64,000 bases of DNA, from contig NZ_JAGTUT010000001.1 of assembly GCF_025685605.1 (NCBI RefSeq), positions 1,240,001 to 1,304,000 of the forward strand. The letters are read 5' to 3'. The translations under genes were made by a program, and so were the position numbers. Below are positions 9,376 to 18,167 of this stretch, one piece after another. The stretch comes from Granulicella arctica. GTDB lineage: Bacteria > Acidobacteriota > Terriglobia > Terriglobales > Acidobacteriaceae. Within the stretch, counting starts at the first letter, position 1. Each line of letters begins with the position of its first letter. Below the pieces are notes generated by a model, which saw nothing but the letters and a program-made list of their open reading frames with translations, was not told the DNA's origin and ran no database searches.

Positions 9376-9926
9376 AATTCCTTGCTCCTCCAAAAAAGTA
9401 CCGGCTGATTCTGATGGGCCCAATCAACGCGATGCCGGCTCGGTGCCGAATCGCTCACTGTGCGTGCGGTTGCTCTTCGAATAGCTCAGCCTCTACCTGA
9501 AGTGATGACACGATCCGCAGCGCCAATGGATTGCTTATGAAAGCCTCCGAAGAGTGTCAAAGTGGCAGGACCATTGTCAAGGCATTTTTTCCGGAGGAGA
9601 AGGGGACATTTTCCTTTTGCATGAGGCACACCGACGAAAATTTCTAATTTGTTACATTTGGCTGAAATACAGCAAGATTGACACATGGTTCGGACATTGC
9701 GTTCGTTTATCGAACGAATGTAATGGGTATCATTTTTGGTTATGGGTGGACGATTTTCTTCTTAAAACGTTTACTCCGCGATGGATGTAAGCGCATTCAA
9801 TCGGCATGCTATAGCATTCGTTGGTGTACCTGTCATACCAATTTATCGATTCGAATGCTGACGCAAATGGGTCGAGGAAATTGCGACGTATACGGTGGGC
9901 GTAGTAGAGTTGCGGGCAAGCGACTG
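9376..9926. other. Divergent intergenic region between TonB receptor and GH35-like gene
   Basis: About 550 bases separate the two divergent genes. The plus strand stays open from about 9678, but the conceptual protein there looks random until the signal peptide at 9927, so I treat this as regulatory DNA. It holds a TTGACA hexamer at 9678-9683, the inverted repeat at 9700-9716, and a LacI-box-like stretch ATGTAAGCGCATTC near 9785-9798. I see no small RNA or conserved small ORF. Confidence 0.5.
9700..9716. promoter_or_regulatory. Operator-like inverted repeat
   Basis: CGTTCG-TTTAT-CGAACG, a perfect 6-bp palindrome with 5-nt spacer, begins 16 nt past a TTGACA hexamer and lies between the TonB receptor gene and the GH35/GH42 run. 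Size and position suit a repressor or activator site. The regulator is not known. Confidence 0.4.
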
Positions 9927-11591
9927 ATGCCGCGTTGCTGGAGCCTACCCTTGAAAATTTCCTGCCTGCGGCAAGTACTTTTGCTCTGCCTTTGTACTGC
10001 TCCCCTGGTTGCGCAGGATGCGACAACCGCTCCACGGTTGCTCAATAAAGACGGTCATTTTGAGATGACGGTCGATGGCAAGCCGTTCCTGATGCTGGGG
10101 GCGCAGATCAATAATTCGAGCTCGTGGGCGAGTACCCTGCCGCATGTCTGGCCGGCACTTGAGGCGATGCATGTGGACACGGCAGAGGCTCCGGTGTATT
10201 GGGAGCAGATGGAGCCGGAGCCGGGCAAGTTCGACTTCAGCGGCGTAGATCTGCTGGTGAACGGGGCGCGGGAGCATAAGATGCGGCTCGTCATCCTGTG
10301 GTTTGGGACGTGGAAGAACGGGCAAAACCACTACGTTCCAGAGTGGGTGAAGAGCGATCCAAAGAAGTATCCGCGGGAGATTGGGCCGTACGGCAAGGTG
10401 CTGGATGTGATGTCGCCGAACTCCGCTACGAACCTTGAGGCGGATAAGCACGCGTTCGCAGCGCTGATGAAGCATGTGCATGAGATCGACGCAGCGCAGC
10501 ATACGGTGATCATGATCCAGGTGGAGAATGAGTCGGGGTCGGTGGGCGCGGTGCGGGACTACTCGGACGCGGCGAACAAGGAGTTTGCGGGGCAAGTTCC
10601 GGGGAGCCTGACGAGCGCGCTGCATGTAAGAGGCGGTACGTGGGCGCAGGTGTTTGGCGCGGATGCGGACGAGCGATTTGCGGCTTACTCGACGGCTAAG
10701 TACATCAGCGATGTGGCGGTGGCGGGGAAGGCGGAACACCAGATTCCGATGTACTGCAATGTGTGGATCACGTATCCGGTGCATGCGCTGGAGAATCGTG
10801 ACCACGCCAGTCCAGGGCAGGAGTATCCGAGCGGCGGAGCGCAGCAGGGGAATATTGCGATCTGGAAGGCGGCGGCTCCGGGTATCGATGCGCTTGCGCC
10901 GGACTTCTACTCGGGCGACTCTACGCTCTTTCGCGAGGTGCTGACGGCGTATCACCGGCAGGATAATCCGGTATTTATTCCAGAGACGGGGCTTGGCAGG
11001 ACGGTTGGGCGGTACTTCTTCTATGCGCTTGGGCAGGGTGCCATTGGATTCGCACCGTTTGGTGTGGATTTTACGGATTGGACTATTCATGGGCAGACGA
11101 TTCCGTATGGCATGGATGAGAACTTTGCGCTGTTCGCGCCGATGCAGAGCGAGATCGCGAAGCTGAACTTTGAGGGCAAGTTGCAGACGGCGGTGGAGGA
11201 GAAGGGCGCGGCGCGGCAGACGCTACATTTCGGTGATGTGGATGCCGTGGTGTCGTTTGGGTTTCCGCAGAAGGATGGCGAGGTGCCCCCGGGGACTACC
11301 GAAGTAGAGGGGCGGGCAATGGTGGCACAGCTTGGGCCGTATGAGTTCCTGGTGACGGGATTCGATGCCAGCGTGAGCTTCGTTCTGGGAGCGCCGAAGG
11401 ATGGCAAGACGCAGGAGAAGCAGTTGGAGATTCTGCGGGCTGAGGAAGGTCAGTACGCCAACGACTCCTGGCAAACGACACGGATCTGGAATGGCGATCA
11501 GACGGACCGAGGGTTGCAGTTCAAAGAACACAACAAAGATGTGATACGGATTCGGTTACATACTCTTCCGCTCTATGAGCGTTCCAAGTAG
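9927..11591 (+). CDS. GH35-like beta-galactosidase with DUF5597 C-terminal domain
   Basis: Exported glycosidase of 554 residues. The start at 9927 gives a Sec signal peptide (MPRCWSLPLKISCLRQVLLL, cleavage near VAQ|DA). Catalytic TIM barrel spans about 45-380 with the GH35-type motif MIQVENESG (Glu202, acid/base) and FIPETGLG (Glu353, nucleophile). The C-terminal 170 residues fit the beta-sandwich domain DUF5597 found in such proteins. Predicted to remove terminal beta-galactose, as in xyloglucan or galactan side chains. The Shine-Dalgarno before the ATG is weak. It is followed 43 nt later by a GH42 gene, so the two likely share a transcript and act on one substrate taken up by the adjacent TonB receptor. 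Confidence 0.88.
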   Translation: MPRCWSLPLKISCLRQVLLLCLCTAPLVAQDATTAPRLLNKDGHFEMTVDGKPFLMLGAQINNSSSWASTLPHVWPALEAMHVDTAEAPVYWEQMEPEPGKFDFSGVDLLVNGAREHKMRLVILWFGTWKNGQNHYVPEWVKSDPKKYPREIGPYGKVLDVMSPNSATNLEADKHAFAALMKHVHEIDAAQHTVIMIQVENESGSVGAVRDYSDAANKEFAGQVPGSLTSALHVRGGTWAQVFGADADERFAAYSTAKYISDVAVAGKAEHQIPMYCNVWITYPVHALENRDHASPGQEYPSGGAQQGNIAIWKAAAPGIDALAPDFYSGDSTLFREVLTAYHRQDNPVFIPETGLGRTVGRYFFYALGQGAIGFAPFGVDFTDWTIHGQTIPYGMDENFALFAPMQSEIAKLNFEGKLQTAVEEKGAARQTLHFGDVDAVVSFGFPQKDGEVPPGTTEVEGRAMVAQLGPYEFLVTGFDASVSFVLGAPKDGKTQEKQLEILRAEEGQYANDSWQTTRIWNGDQTDRGLQFKEHNKDVIRIRLHTLPLYERSK

Positions 11592-11634
11592 AACGCTACT
11601 CAATTGGTTACAAGTTTGTAAAGAGGCCCTGAAT

Positions 11635-13779
11635 ATGCGCGTTTCAATTCGATTAATGGCTTCTCTGTTATGTTTTGGTGGTCTGGCGATCGGCTCGCAG
11701 GAACTGTTTGCACAGAGTGCGAAGGGGGCCGCCGCTCCTGCAGCACAGCCGTTTGTTATGTCGGATGTGCTCTACGGGGCGGCTTATTACCATGAGTACA
11801 TGCCCTATGAACGGCTCGATAAGGACGTCGCGCTGATGAAGGATGCCGGCCTGACCGTGGTCCGTATGGGTGAGTCGACCTGGAGCCTGTGGGAGCCTGA
11901 GGATGGCAAGTTCGAGTATGCGTGGATGGACCGCGTGGTCGATGCGATGGGGAAGGCGGGGATCAAGGTCATCATGGGTACGCCGACGTACTCGATCCCG
12001 ACGTGGATGTATCATGAGCATCCGGAGATGCTGGCGCGTCCGCTGCATGGGGGCGAGACCTCGTACGGGATGCGACAGAATATGGACACGGATAGCCCGG
12101 CGTTCCGCTTCTATGCACAACGGCTGATTCGCAACATGGTGGAGCATTACAAGAACAATCCCAACGTGATTGGCTGGCAGATCGACAACGAGACGGCGTC
12201 ATATGGGGCTACGAACCATGATGTATTCACGGGGTTCGTGAATCATCTGAAGCACAAGTTCGGGACCACCGATGCGTTGAACAAAGCGTGGGGGCTGAAC
12301 TACTGGGGCCAGGATGTGAACGGCTGGGAGAACATGCCGACACGCGATGGCACGATCAGCACCGGCTACAAGCTGGAGTGGACACGTTGGGAGCAGATGC
12401 GGGTGACGGACTACCTTAGTTGGCAGGCTGGACTGGTGCGGGAGTACCGCGGGCCAAACCAGTTTGTGATGCAGGACTATGGCGGCATGATGAAGCGCGA
12501 CGTCAATGAGTTCGAGGTCGCGAAGACTTTGGATGTTGTGGCGGATAATCCGTATCACGGGACCCAGGACCACTTCGACGGGGTGGCACAGGCGGAGCAG
12601 GGTGACTTCTCCCGCTCACTGAAACACGCGAATTACCTGGTGACGGAGACGAACGCGCAGACGATCGACTGGACCTCGGCGTATCAGTATCCGCCGTATG
12701 ACGGGCAGTTGCGGCTCGATGTGTATACGCACCTTTCGAGCGGGGCGAACATGGTGGAGTACTGGCACTGGGCTTCGATTCCTTCCGGGCAGGAGACGTA
12801 CTGGAAGGGTGTTCTGTCCCATGATCTGGAGCCAAACCGGGCGTATGCCGAAGTGTCGAAGACGGCGCATGAGTTGCAGAAGATTGGGCCGAAGCTGGTC
12901 AATCTGAAGATCAAGAACGATGTAGCGATTCTGTATAGCGTGGACTCGGCGAACGCGCTGGACTTCATGCCATTTGCGCTGCAACGTCTTGGCCAGTGGC
13001 AGATGGGACCGTCGCTGGCGGATTACAAGAGCCTCGTCGATCAGCTTCATAAGACGTTGTTCGAGGCGAACGTGGGGACCGACTTCGTATTTCCAGAGGA
13101 CGCGGACTTCAGCAAGTACAAGCTGATTATTGTTCCGCCGCTCTACATCGCAGATGATGCATTGCTGACGAAGATTGCGACGTATGTGAAGGGCGGCGGC
13201 CATGTGCTGATGACCTTTAAGAGCGGGTTTGCGAATGAGAACTCGGCGGTGCGTGCGGTGCGGGCTCCGGGGCCGCTGCGGGAGGCGGTGGGCTTCAACT
13301 ACCAGGAGTTTTCAAACCTGGAGAAGCCGCTGGGCTTGAAGGGCGACCTTGTGCAGGGGGATGGCGCGGCGATGTACTGGGCCGAGTTCCTGATGCCAGA
13401 GCATGCGAAGACGCTGGCCACATATGACCATCCGTTCTTTGGCCGGTGGCCTGCGATTACGCGTAACGAATACGGGTCCGGGGTGCTGACCTATGAAGGG
13501 ACCTACCTTTCGGACGCAGCACAGAAGACCGTGATGATGGATGTGTTGAAGCAAGCTCATCTGCTGAATGCGACGGCACTGCCGCCAAAGGTTCGGGAGA
13601 AGAACGGCACGGACAATGCTGGTAAGGCGCTGCACTACTATCTCAACTACTCTGGCGAGGCACAGACGTTTGCGTATGGACGCGGTGCTGGAACCGAGTT
13701 GTTGAAGGGCGGTGCAGTCGCGGCTGGGCAGTCGATTACACTTGCGCCATGGGATCTGGCGATCATCGAAGAGCGGTAG
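11635..13779 (+). CDS. GH42 beta-galactosidase, exported
   Basis: Beta-galactosidase of glycoside hydrolase family 42, 714 residues. ATG at 11635 follows AAAGAGG at good spacing and begins a signal peptide ending near ELFAQ|SAKG; an in-frame ATG at 11575 overlaps the previous gene and lacks these features. Domain A is the TIM barrel (about 45-420), with GWQIDNETASYG (Asn185, Glu186 acid/base) and YLVTETNAQ (Glu338 nucleophile). Domain B is the glutamine-amidotransferase-like trimerisation fold (about 440-640), then a short beta domain. GH42 enzymes are often cytoplasmic; this one appears to be periplasmic. It sits in a run with the GH35-like gene upstream and a TPR gene 5 nt downstream. Confidence 0.95.
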   Translation: MRVSIRLMASLLCFGGLAIGSQELFAQSAKGAAAPAAQPFVMSDVLYGAAYYHEYMPYERLDKDVALMKDAGLTVVRMGESTWSLWEPEDGKFEYAWMDRVVDAMGKAGIKVIMGTPTYSIPTWMYHEHPEMLARPLHGGETSYGMRQNMDTDSPAFRFYAQRLIRNMVEHYKNNPNVIGWQIDNETASYGATNHDVFTGFVNHLKHKFGTTDALNKAWGLNYWGQDVNGWENMPTRDGTISTGYKLEWTRWEQMRVTDYLSWQAGLVREYRGPNQFVMQDYGGMMKRDVNEFEVAKTLDVVADNPYHGTQDHFDGVAQAEQGDFSRSLKHANYLVTETNAQTIDWTSAYQYPPYDGQLRLDVYTHLSSGANMVEYWHWASIPSGQETYWKGVLSHDLEPNRAYAEVSKTAHELQKIGPKLVNLKIKNDVAILYSVDSANALDFMPFALQRLGQWQMGPSLADYKSLVDQLHKTLFEANVGTDFVFPEDADFSKYKLIIVPPLYIADDALLTKIATYVKGGGHVLMTFKSGFANENSAVRAVRAPGPLREAVGFNYQEFSNLEKPLGLKGDLVQGDGAAMYWAEFLMPEHAKTLATYDHPFFGRWPAITRNEYGSGVLTYEGTYLSDAAQKTVMMDVLKQAHLLNATALPPKVREKNGTDNAGKALHYYLNYSGEAQTFAYGRGAGTELLKGGAVAAGQSITLAPWDLAIIEER

Positions 13780-13784
13780 TGTCC

Positions 13785-15167
13785 ATGATGATTGCTGGGA
13801 GGGTGTCCCTGCTTGCTGCGTTGCTTGCAGGGACGATGGCGGCGCAGACTGCGCGTTCCATGATGAGCGCTGCCGATGCGGCAACACTCAACAAAGCGCT
13901 GGCAGCCTACGATAGTGGCAACGGTGCGGCAGCCAAACCGGACCTGGAGAGATTGGCGGCGAGGTATCCGGCTAATTTTCCGGCTAACGAGGCGCTCGGC
14001 ATCCTCTATGTCGATGCCGGGGAGTTCGCGCGCGCTGTGCCCTTTCTCGAGCATGCGGCGAATGCTGAGAAGACCAATGCGTCTGCACAGGCGAATCTGG
14101 GTGCGGCCTATATCCAGGTGAGTGATGCAAAGGCTGCGATACAGGTGCTGCGCCGGGCCACAACACTTGATCCTCACAACGGTGGTGTGTTCTCGAGCCT
14201 TGGTCATGCGCTGTTTCTGGATAAGCAGCCAGCGGAAGCGGCGGATGCTTTCGCGAAGGCTGTGGCGCTTGAACCGGCCAGTGTGGATGATGTCTACGAT
14301 TGGGCGGTGGCGCTCAATGCTGCTCACAAAGATGCAGAAGCGGTTGCGGTGCTGCAGCGGATTCCAGCAGGTCAGAGGACCGATGCTGAGGAGTCGCTGT
14401 GGGGTGATGCGGAGGAGCGGCAGGGCCACTTCAAGGAGGCGGTCGAGCATCTGCAGGCGGCGGCACGGCTGAATCCGAGTGAACCGAACACCTATGCCGT
14501 GGCGATCGAGTTGTTACGACATTGGTCATGGGAGCAGGCGGTGGAGATTACGCGATTTGGCGTGAAGCAGTTTCCGGAGAGCCGCCGACTCGCGATGGCA
14601 AACGGGATCGCGTATTACGGCAGTGGCGGCTATATGGAAGCATCCGCCATATTTGGAGGGTTGCTTGCGCTCGATCCGACGAACGAAAACTACGGGAGTT
14701 TGCTGGGGCGTAGCTGTTCTGCTGCGGGCGGTGCAGCGGCCCCGGAGTGTCAGTCGCTGATTGCGTTCGCGGAGAAGCATCCGCAGAATGCGCAGATCGA
14801 TGTGTCCGCGGCGATCAGCCTGCTGCATCAGCCTTCTGCGGAGCAGCACCTCGACCAGGCGCAACAGATGCTGGAAGAGGCGATTCGCCATGATGCGAAG
14901 ATTCCCGAGGCCTACTACCAACTTGGCGTTTTGCAGCAACAGCGGCTGCAGTGGGTTGAGAGTGCGGCTTCGTTGAAGAAGGCTGTGGAGTTGCGTCCTT
15001 CGTTTGCCGAGGCGCATTATCGGTTGGCACGGGCCTACTCCCATACAGGAGAGGGTGAGCTGGCCCGCAAGGAGATTGCGCTGCAACAACAGTACGCCCA
15101 GCAGGAAAAGGACGAGACCAATGCGCGGCTCAAGGAGGTGACGATATTTCTAACGGCGTCCCACTAG
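13785..15167 (+). CDS. Tetratricopeptide-repeat protein, exported
   Basis: Protein of 460 residues with an N-terminal signal peptide (MMIAGRVSLLAALLAGTMAAQ). Successive 34-residue TPR units cover about residues 40-440, clearest at LERLAARYPANFPANEALGILY, ASAQANLGAAYIQVSDAKAAIQVL, PEAYYQLGVLQQQRLQW and AEAHYRLARAYSHTGEGELA. It would act as a periplasmic protein-interaction scaffold. No enzymatic domain is visible. The gene starts 5 nt after the GH42 stop; its 3' end carries AGGAGGTGA, a Shine-Dalgarno for the next gene. The exact partner is unknown, but the tight linkage to the following two genes suggests a shared complex. Confidence 0.85.
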   Translation: MMIAGRVSLLAALLAGTMAAQTARSMMSAADAATLNKALAAYDSGNGAAAKPDLERLAARYPANFPANEALGILYVDAGEFARAVPFLEHAANAEKTNASAQANLGAAYIQVSDAKAAIQVLRRATTLDPHNGGVFSSLGHALFLDKQPAEAADAFAKAVALEPASVDDVYDWAVALNAAHKDAEAVAVLQRIPAGQRTDAEESLWGDAEERQGHFKEAVEHLQAAARLNPSEPNTYAVAIELLRHWSWEQAVEITRFGVKQFPESRRLAMANGIAYYGSGGYMEASAIFGGLLALDPTNENYGSLLGRSCSAAGGAAAPECQSLIAFAEKHPQNAQIDVSAAISLLHQPSAEQHLDQAQQMLEEAIRHDAKIPEAYYQLGVLQQQRLQWVESAASLKKAVELRPSFAEAHYRLARAYSHTGEGELARKEIALQQQYAQQEKDETNARLKEVTIFLTASH

Positions 15168-15175
15168 ACGGGTTT

Positions 15176-16321
15176 TTGCGGTCCATTGCGCAGAAGCAAT
15201 CGCTGAGTCGACGTGAGTTCTTGCGCGCGGTTTCAGGAACCGGCGCGGCCAATGCGATGTTGGGCTTCTCGCCTTTGAAGGCCATGGCGATGGCCCCTAC
15301 GCAGAAGGTTGTCGTCGTGACCTTTGGGGGTGGCGCACGGGATGAGGAGACCTTTGCACCGGAGGGTCAGCAGTACATTCCCCACCTGCTGAATGAGTTA
15401 ATTCCGCAGGCCACGTTTTATACGCAGGTAGTAAATCGCGGGATACTGGGCCACTATGTAGCAACTGCCAGCCTGGCTACGGGTGTGTATGAGACGTTCA
15501 ATAATTTTGCGCCGGTTGCGCCGCATAGTCCGACGATCTTCGAGTATTTTCGAAGGGACTTGCGCCGGCCCGCGAGCGACGCCTGGGTGATTGCACCGAG
15601 TAATGGGTTCAATCGTATCGGCGAGAGCGACCATGCGCTCTATGGAAGCGGGCTTGGAGCGCATGTGATCCTGCCGAAGCAGTTGCTCAATTCGGTGATG
15701 GCGGGAGGTGCGAGTGACTATGAACACCTGCTCCGCGATAATTACGAGTCTTCCGTGCAGGTGCCGCTCTCGGGGTCGGCTGCTTCGAACCAGGTGGACT
15801 TGCATGAGTTGTCGAAGATCATGCAGTTATCGGTGAGTGATTTTCTGGCGCACGCGCGAACGGTGTCGAGCCCGGACGAGCTGTCTATATACATCGCGCA
15901 ACAGTTGATGAAACAGGTTGCGCCCAGTCTGATGTGGGTCACGCTGCACGATATCGATATCGCGCACTCAGGGGCGTTCTCGCTGTACACCGATGCCATT
16001 CGACGCTCGGATCGGTTGTGCGCGGAGCTGTGGTCGGCTATTCAGACGAACCCGGAGTACAAGGGCAAGACGACGATGTTTATCCTGCCCGACTTCGGGC
16101 GCGATGCCGACGGCGAGGCTGGTGGGAATGGTTTTCAGCATCATCGAACGGGCGACCCGCTGTCGCGGACGACGTGGATGATGGCGCTCGGGCATGGCAT
16201 CCGCGAGAACGTTACGGTGGACCGGATGGTCGAACCGGTGGACCTGGTGCCGACGCTGGGGCGCATCTTGCAGTGCAATACGCGCTTCTCATCGGGTCGA
16301 CCACTGACGGAGGTGCTGTAG
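15176..16321 (+). CDS. Tat-exported alkaline-phosphatase/sulfatase-fold protein
   Basis: Protein of about 381 residues with a Tat signal (SLSRREFLRAVSG). The body looks like the alkaline phosphatase superfamily: VVVVTFGGGARDEETFAP at the start of the core, GILGHYVATASLATGVYETF, WVTLHDIDIAHSG, and a C-terminal MFILPDFGRDADGE...HHRTG metal-site region, which replaces the usual D-H-G of sulfatases. Candidate roles are a phosphohydrolase, phosphomutase or sulfatase; the catalytic Thr/Ser/Cys is not obvious, so activity is uncertain. The start is ambiguous: TTG at 15176 lacks a good ribosome site, while a near-ideal AGGAGGTGA at 15134-15141 points to in-frame ATT at 15146. The TPR gene is upstream and the next gene begins 2 nt after the stop. 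Confidence 0.7.
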   Translation: MRSIAQKQSLSRREFLRAVSGTGAANAMLGFSPLKAMAMAPTQKVVVVTFGGGARDEETFAPEGQQYIPHLLNELIPQATFYTQVVNRGILGHYVATASLATGVYETFNNFAPVAPHSPTIFEYFRRDLRRPASDAWVIAPSNGFNRIGESDHALYGSGLGAHVILPKQLLNSVMAGGASDYEHLLRDNYESSVQVPLSGSAASNQVDLHELSKIMQLSVSDFLAHARTVSSPDELSIYIAQQLMKQVAPSLMWVTLHDIDIAHSGAFSLYTDAIRRSDRLCAELWSAIQTNPEYKGKTTMFILPDFGRDADGEAGGNGFQHHRTGDPLSRTTWMMALGHGIRENVTVDRMVEPVDLVPTLGRILQCNTRFSSGRPLTEVL

Positions 16322-16323
16322 CG

Positions 16324-17544
16324 ATGCCTTATGTGATCGATGCTGCGGACTTCGCACGGTACCCTCCGGAGGCGAAGAAAGTGGCGTCGCGGAACCTTGT
16401 GTTGCTGCAGCAATTACCGCAGATCTTTGCGGCGCTGCTGTTGAGCGAGATCATAAGCTACGACTGGCGGTTTCCCGCGGAGCGAGCAGACATTGATCGG
16501 CAGCTGCGATTTCTGAGTGGGTTGAGTGCCGCCGGACTACAAGCGTCTATGACGGGCTTTGCGGGGCTGTCGCTCTCGGATGCGATGCGAGAAGAACGGT
16601 GGGGTGCAGCGCCGAGTGACTTCATCGAAAAATTTACGGCGTACCTTTGGACGGTTCACCAGATGGATCGCTTTCGGGAAGCGGCGAAGAGCTACCAGGA
16701 GGCAATGCTTCTGGTTAAGCCGGAGCCCTCTCCAGCGGTGCCACGGCTTTGTGTGGTGATCATCGGAAGGGATGCTGCTCCGGGAGCTGTTAAGCTTTTT
16801 CAGAAGCTTCGACCCCATGGGACTTACTTCACCCAGGTAAAGCAGGCGGGTGGTGTCGATGAGCTGTTTACGGCGGTGAAGGCGCGGGTCAGCGCACATC
16901 CGGCGAGCTATGCGCACTGGTATGTGGATGGTGGTGAACCTGTCGTGAAGGCGAATGCCGCGGGGCTTCAGGTGATCTCCTACGAGACGCTTGCGCCGGT
17001 GCGGACGGCCTTGTTGCAGAAGATGAAAACGGCGCAGAACTCCGGGGACGTGGTGGGACCGGAAAGCCTGCGGAGTCTCCTGGCAAATCTTCGACCGGAT
17101 CAGCTTGCAACATCGGGTGCCTCGAGCGATCCGGTGTTGCAGCACTTTGAGTTGAGCCTGCTGACCGAGGGATCGGGAACGCAGATCTTCAGCACGACGT
17201 TTGTGCAGTGGGCTGGACGGGAGCTACTGCGCAGGGCACGCCCGTTGACGCTTGTGCTTCGCTATGCGCCACGACAGGTGGACCGGCCGATGAACGAGAT
17301 GCTGGTGGCGGATGGACCGGGAACGAAGATGAAGGACGATCCTGCGGGGTCGCTGATTGATGCGGATATGGGCGCGTACTACACGTGGATCAACCTGATG
17401 CGGCTTACGGGGGCGAATCGAGCATCGTTCGTCGTGTGGTTTGAAGATCAGCGGGAGGCGTTGGCTGTGGGCCCTACGCTGGCGCGGGGGGTGGTGTCGG
17501 GGACGCCTTGTGATCTGCCCCAGATTCTGAAATGGGTCAGCTAG
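16324..17544 (+). CDS. Conserved-looking protein of unknown function, third gene of TPR/phosphatase unit
   Basis: Protein of 406 residues that I do not recognise. ATG at 16324 is 2 nt after the previous stop and preceded by GGAGGTG, so it is strongly coupled. No signal peptide or membrane segment is visible. Residues about 1-140 look helical (SRNLVLLQQLPQIFAALLLSEI and RFREAAKSYQEAM). Residues from about 140 (RLCVVIIGRDAAPGAVKLFQKL) have alternating beta and alpha character like a Rossmann-type fold. The C-terminal half has LRYAPRQVDRPMNEMLVADGPGTKMKDDPAG and a final YYTWINLMRL segment. As it lacks an export signal while its two upstream partners are exported, it may be a cytoplasmic regulator or donor-substrate enzyme. 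The stop overlaps the next, convergent gene by 4 nt. Confidence 0.75.
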   Translation: MPYVIDAADFARYPPEAKKVASRNLVLLQQLPQIFAALLLSEIISYDWRFPAERADIDRQLRFLSGLSAAGLQASMTGFAGLSLSDAMREERWGAAPSDFIEKFTAYLWTVHQMDRFREAAKSYQEAMLLVKPEPSPAVPRLCVVIIGRDAAPGAVKLFQKLRPHGTYFTQVKQAGGVDELFTAVKARVSAHPASYAHWYVDGGEPVVKANAAGLQVISYETLAPVRTALLQKMKTAQNSGDVVGPESLRSLLANLRPDQLATSGASSDPVLQHFELSLLTEGSGTQIFSTTFVQWAGRELLRRARPLTLVLRYAPRQVDRPMNEMLVADGPGTKMKDDPAGSLIDADMGAYYTWINLMRLTGANRASFVVWFEDQREALAVGPTLARGVVSGTPCDLPQILKWVS

Positions 17545-18134
17545 TTGACGCTCATGACGGCGTCGAGGTCGACGTCGAGGACCTGACCTTCTACGAGCAT
17601 GGAATGGAGCTTGAGGTGTTCGAGTGAGAGCGCGTAGCCCGTGGTGCGGGCGGAATCGGCGAGGAGCTTACGCATAAGGTCGGCGGCGTTGACCTTCATC
17701 TGGGCGGGGAGCTTGCGGCTGAGGAAGGGGACGAGAAGGAAGTTGAGTTCCTTCGAGTCGGAGAGGCGCTCGATGCGTGCGTCGCGGAAGCCGATGGATT
17801 CTTCTTCGGCGTCGGGGATGAAGGAGACGTCGGCGTCGGTGCTGAGGGAGACGCCGAGGCAGGTGCCGCGGAGCGCTGTGCCGAGTTTTGCCTGAGTGTG
17901 GATGTGGACGACGATGCGGTCCTGCTGGAAGGTGACGTGCGGGTTGTCGACGTAGACTCCGCAAGGAGTGGTGTTGTTGCCACGCATGTAGTAGCGGCCG
18001 TCGGGTGCGTTGAAGAGTTGAGCGCGGAGGGTACGCTCAAGCGCTTGTGGCGAGACCTTGACCTCAATGGCTGAGGCGGTTCGGAAGGCGGACAGAAGCA
18101 AGGCACAGAGGAGCAGTAGGCGGAGGCGCGGCAT
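17541..18134 (-). CDS. Exported protein of unknown function
   Basis: A 197-residue protein with a clear signal peptide (MPRLRLLLLCALLLSAFRTASA|IEV). The mature part is beta-rich with amphipathic strands (IEVKVSPQALERTLRAQLFN, IVVHIHTQAKLG, ADVSFIPDAEEESIGF) and a single cysteine pair (near residues 58 and 92). The pattern resembles periplasmic lipid- or ligand-binding folds of the DUF1439/TULIP type, but I cannot assign a family. It is the last gene of a minus-strand group after the TIM-barrel gene (33-nt gap), and its end overlaps the end of the 406-residue unknown gene by 4 nt. Confidence 0.7.
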   Translation of the reverse strand: MPRLRLLLLCALLLSAFRTASAIEVKVSPQALERTLRAQLFNAPDGRYYMRGNNTTPCGVYVDNPHVTFQQDRIVVHIHTQAKLGTALRGTCLGVSLSTDADVSFIPDAEEESIGFRDARIERLSDSKELNFLLVPFLSRKLPAQMKVNAADLMRKLLADSARTTGYALSLEHLKLHSMLVEGQVLDVDLDAVMSVN

Positions 18135-18167
18135 GTTTACAAGGATAACCGCGCTCCCGTGGGAGAC

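Noticed and set aside
9678..9926. N-terminal extension of the GH35-like protein by 83 residues
   Set aside because: The residues look random and the signal peptide begins at 9927; an exported enzyme should start there.
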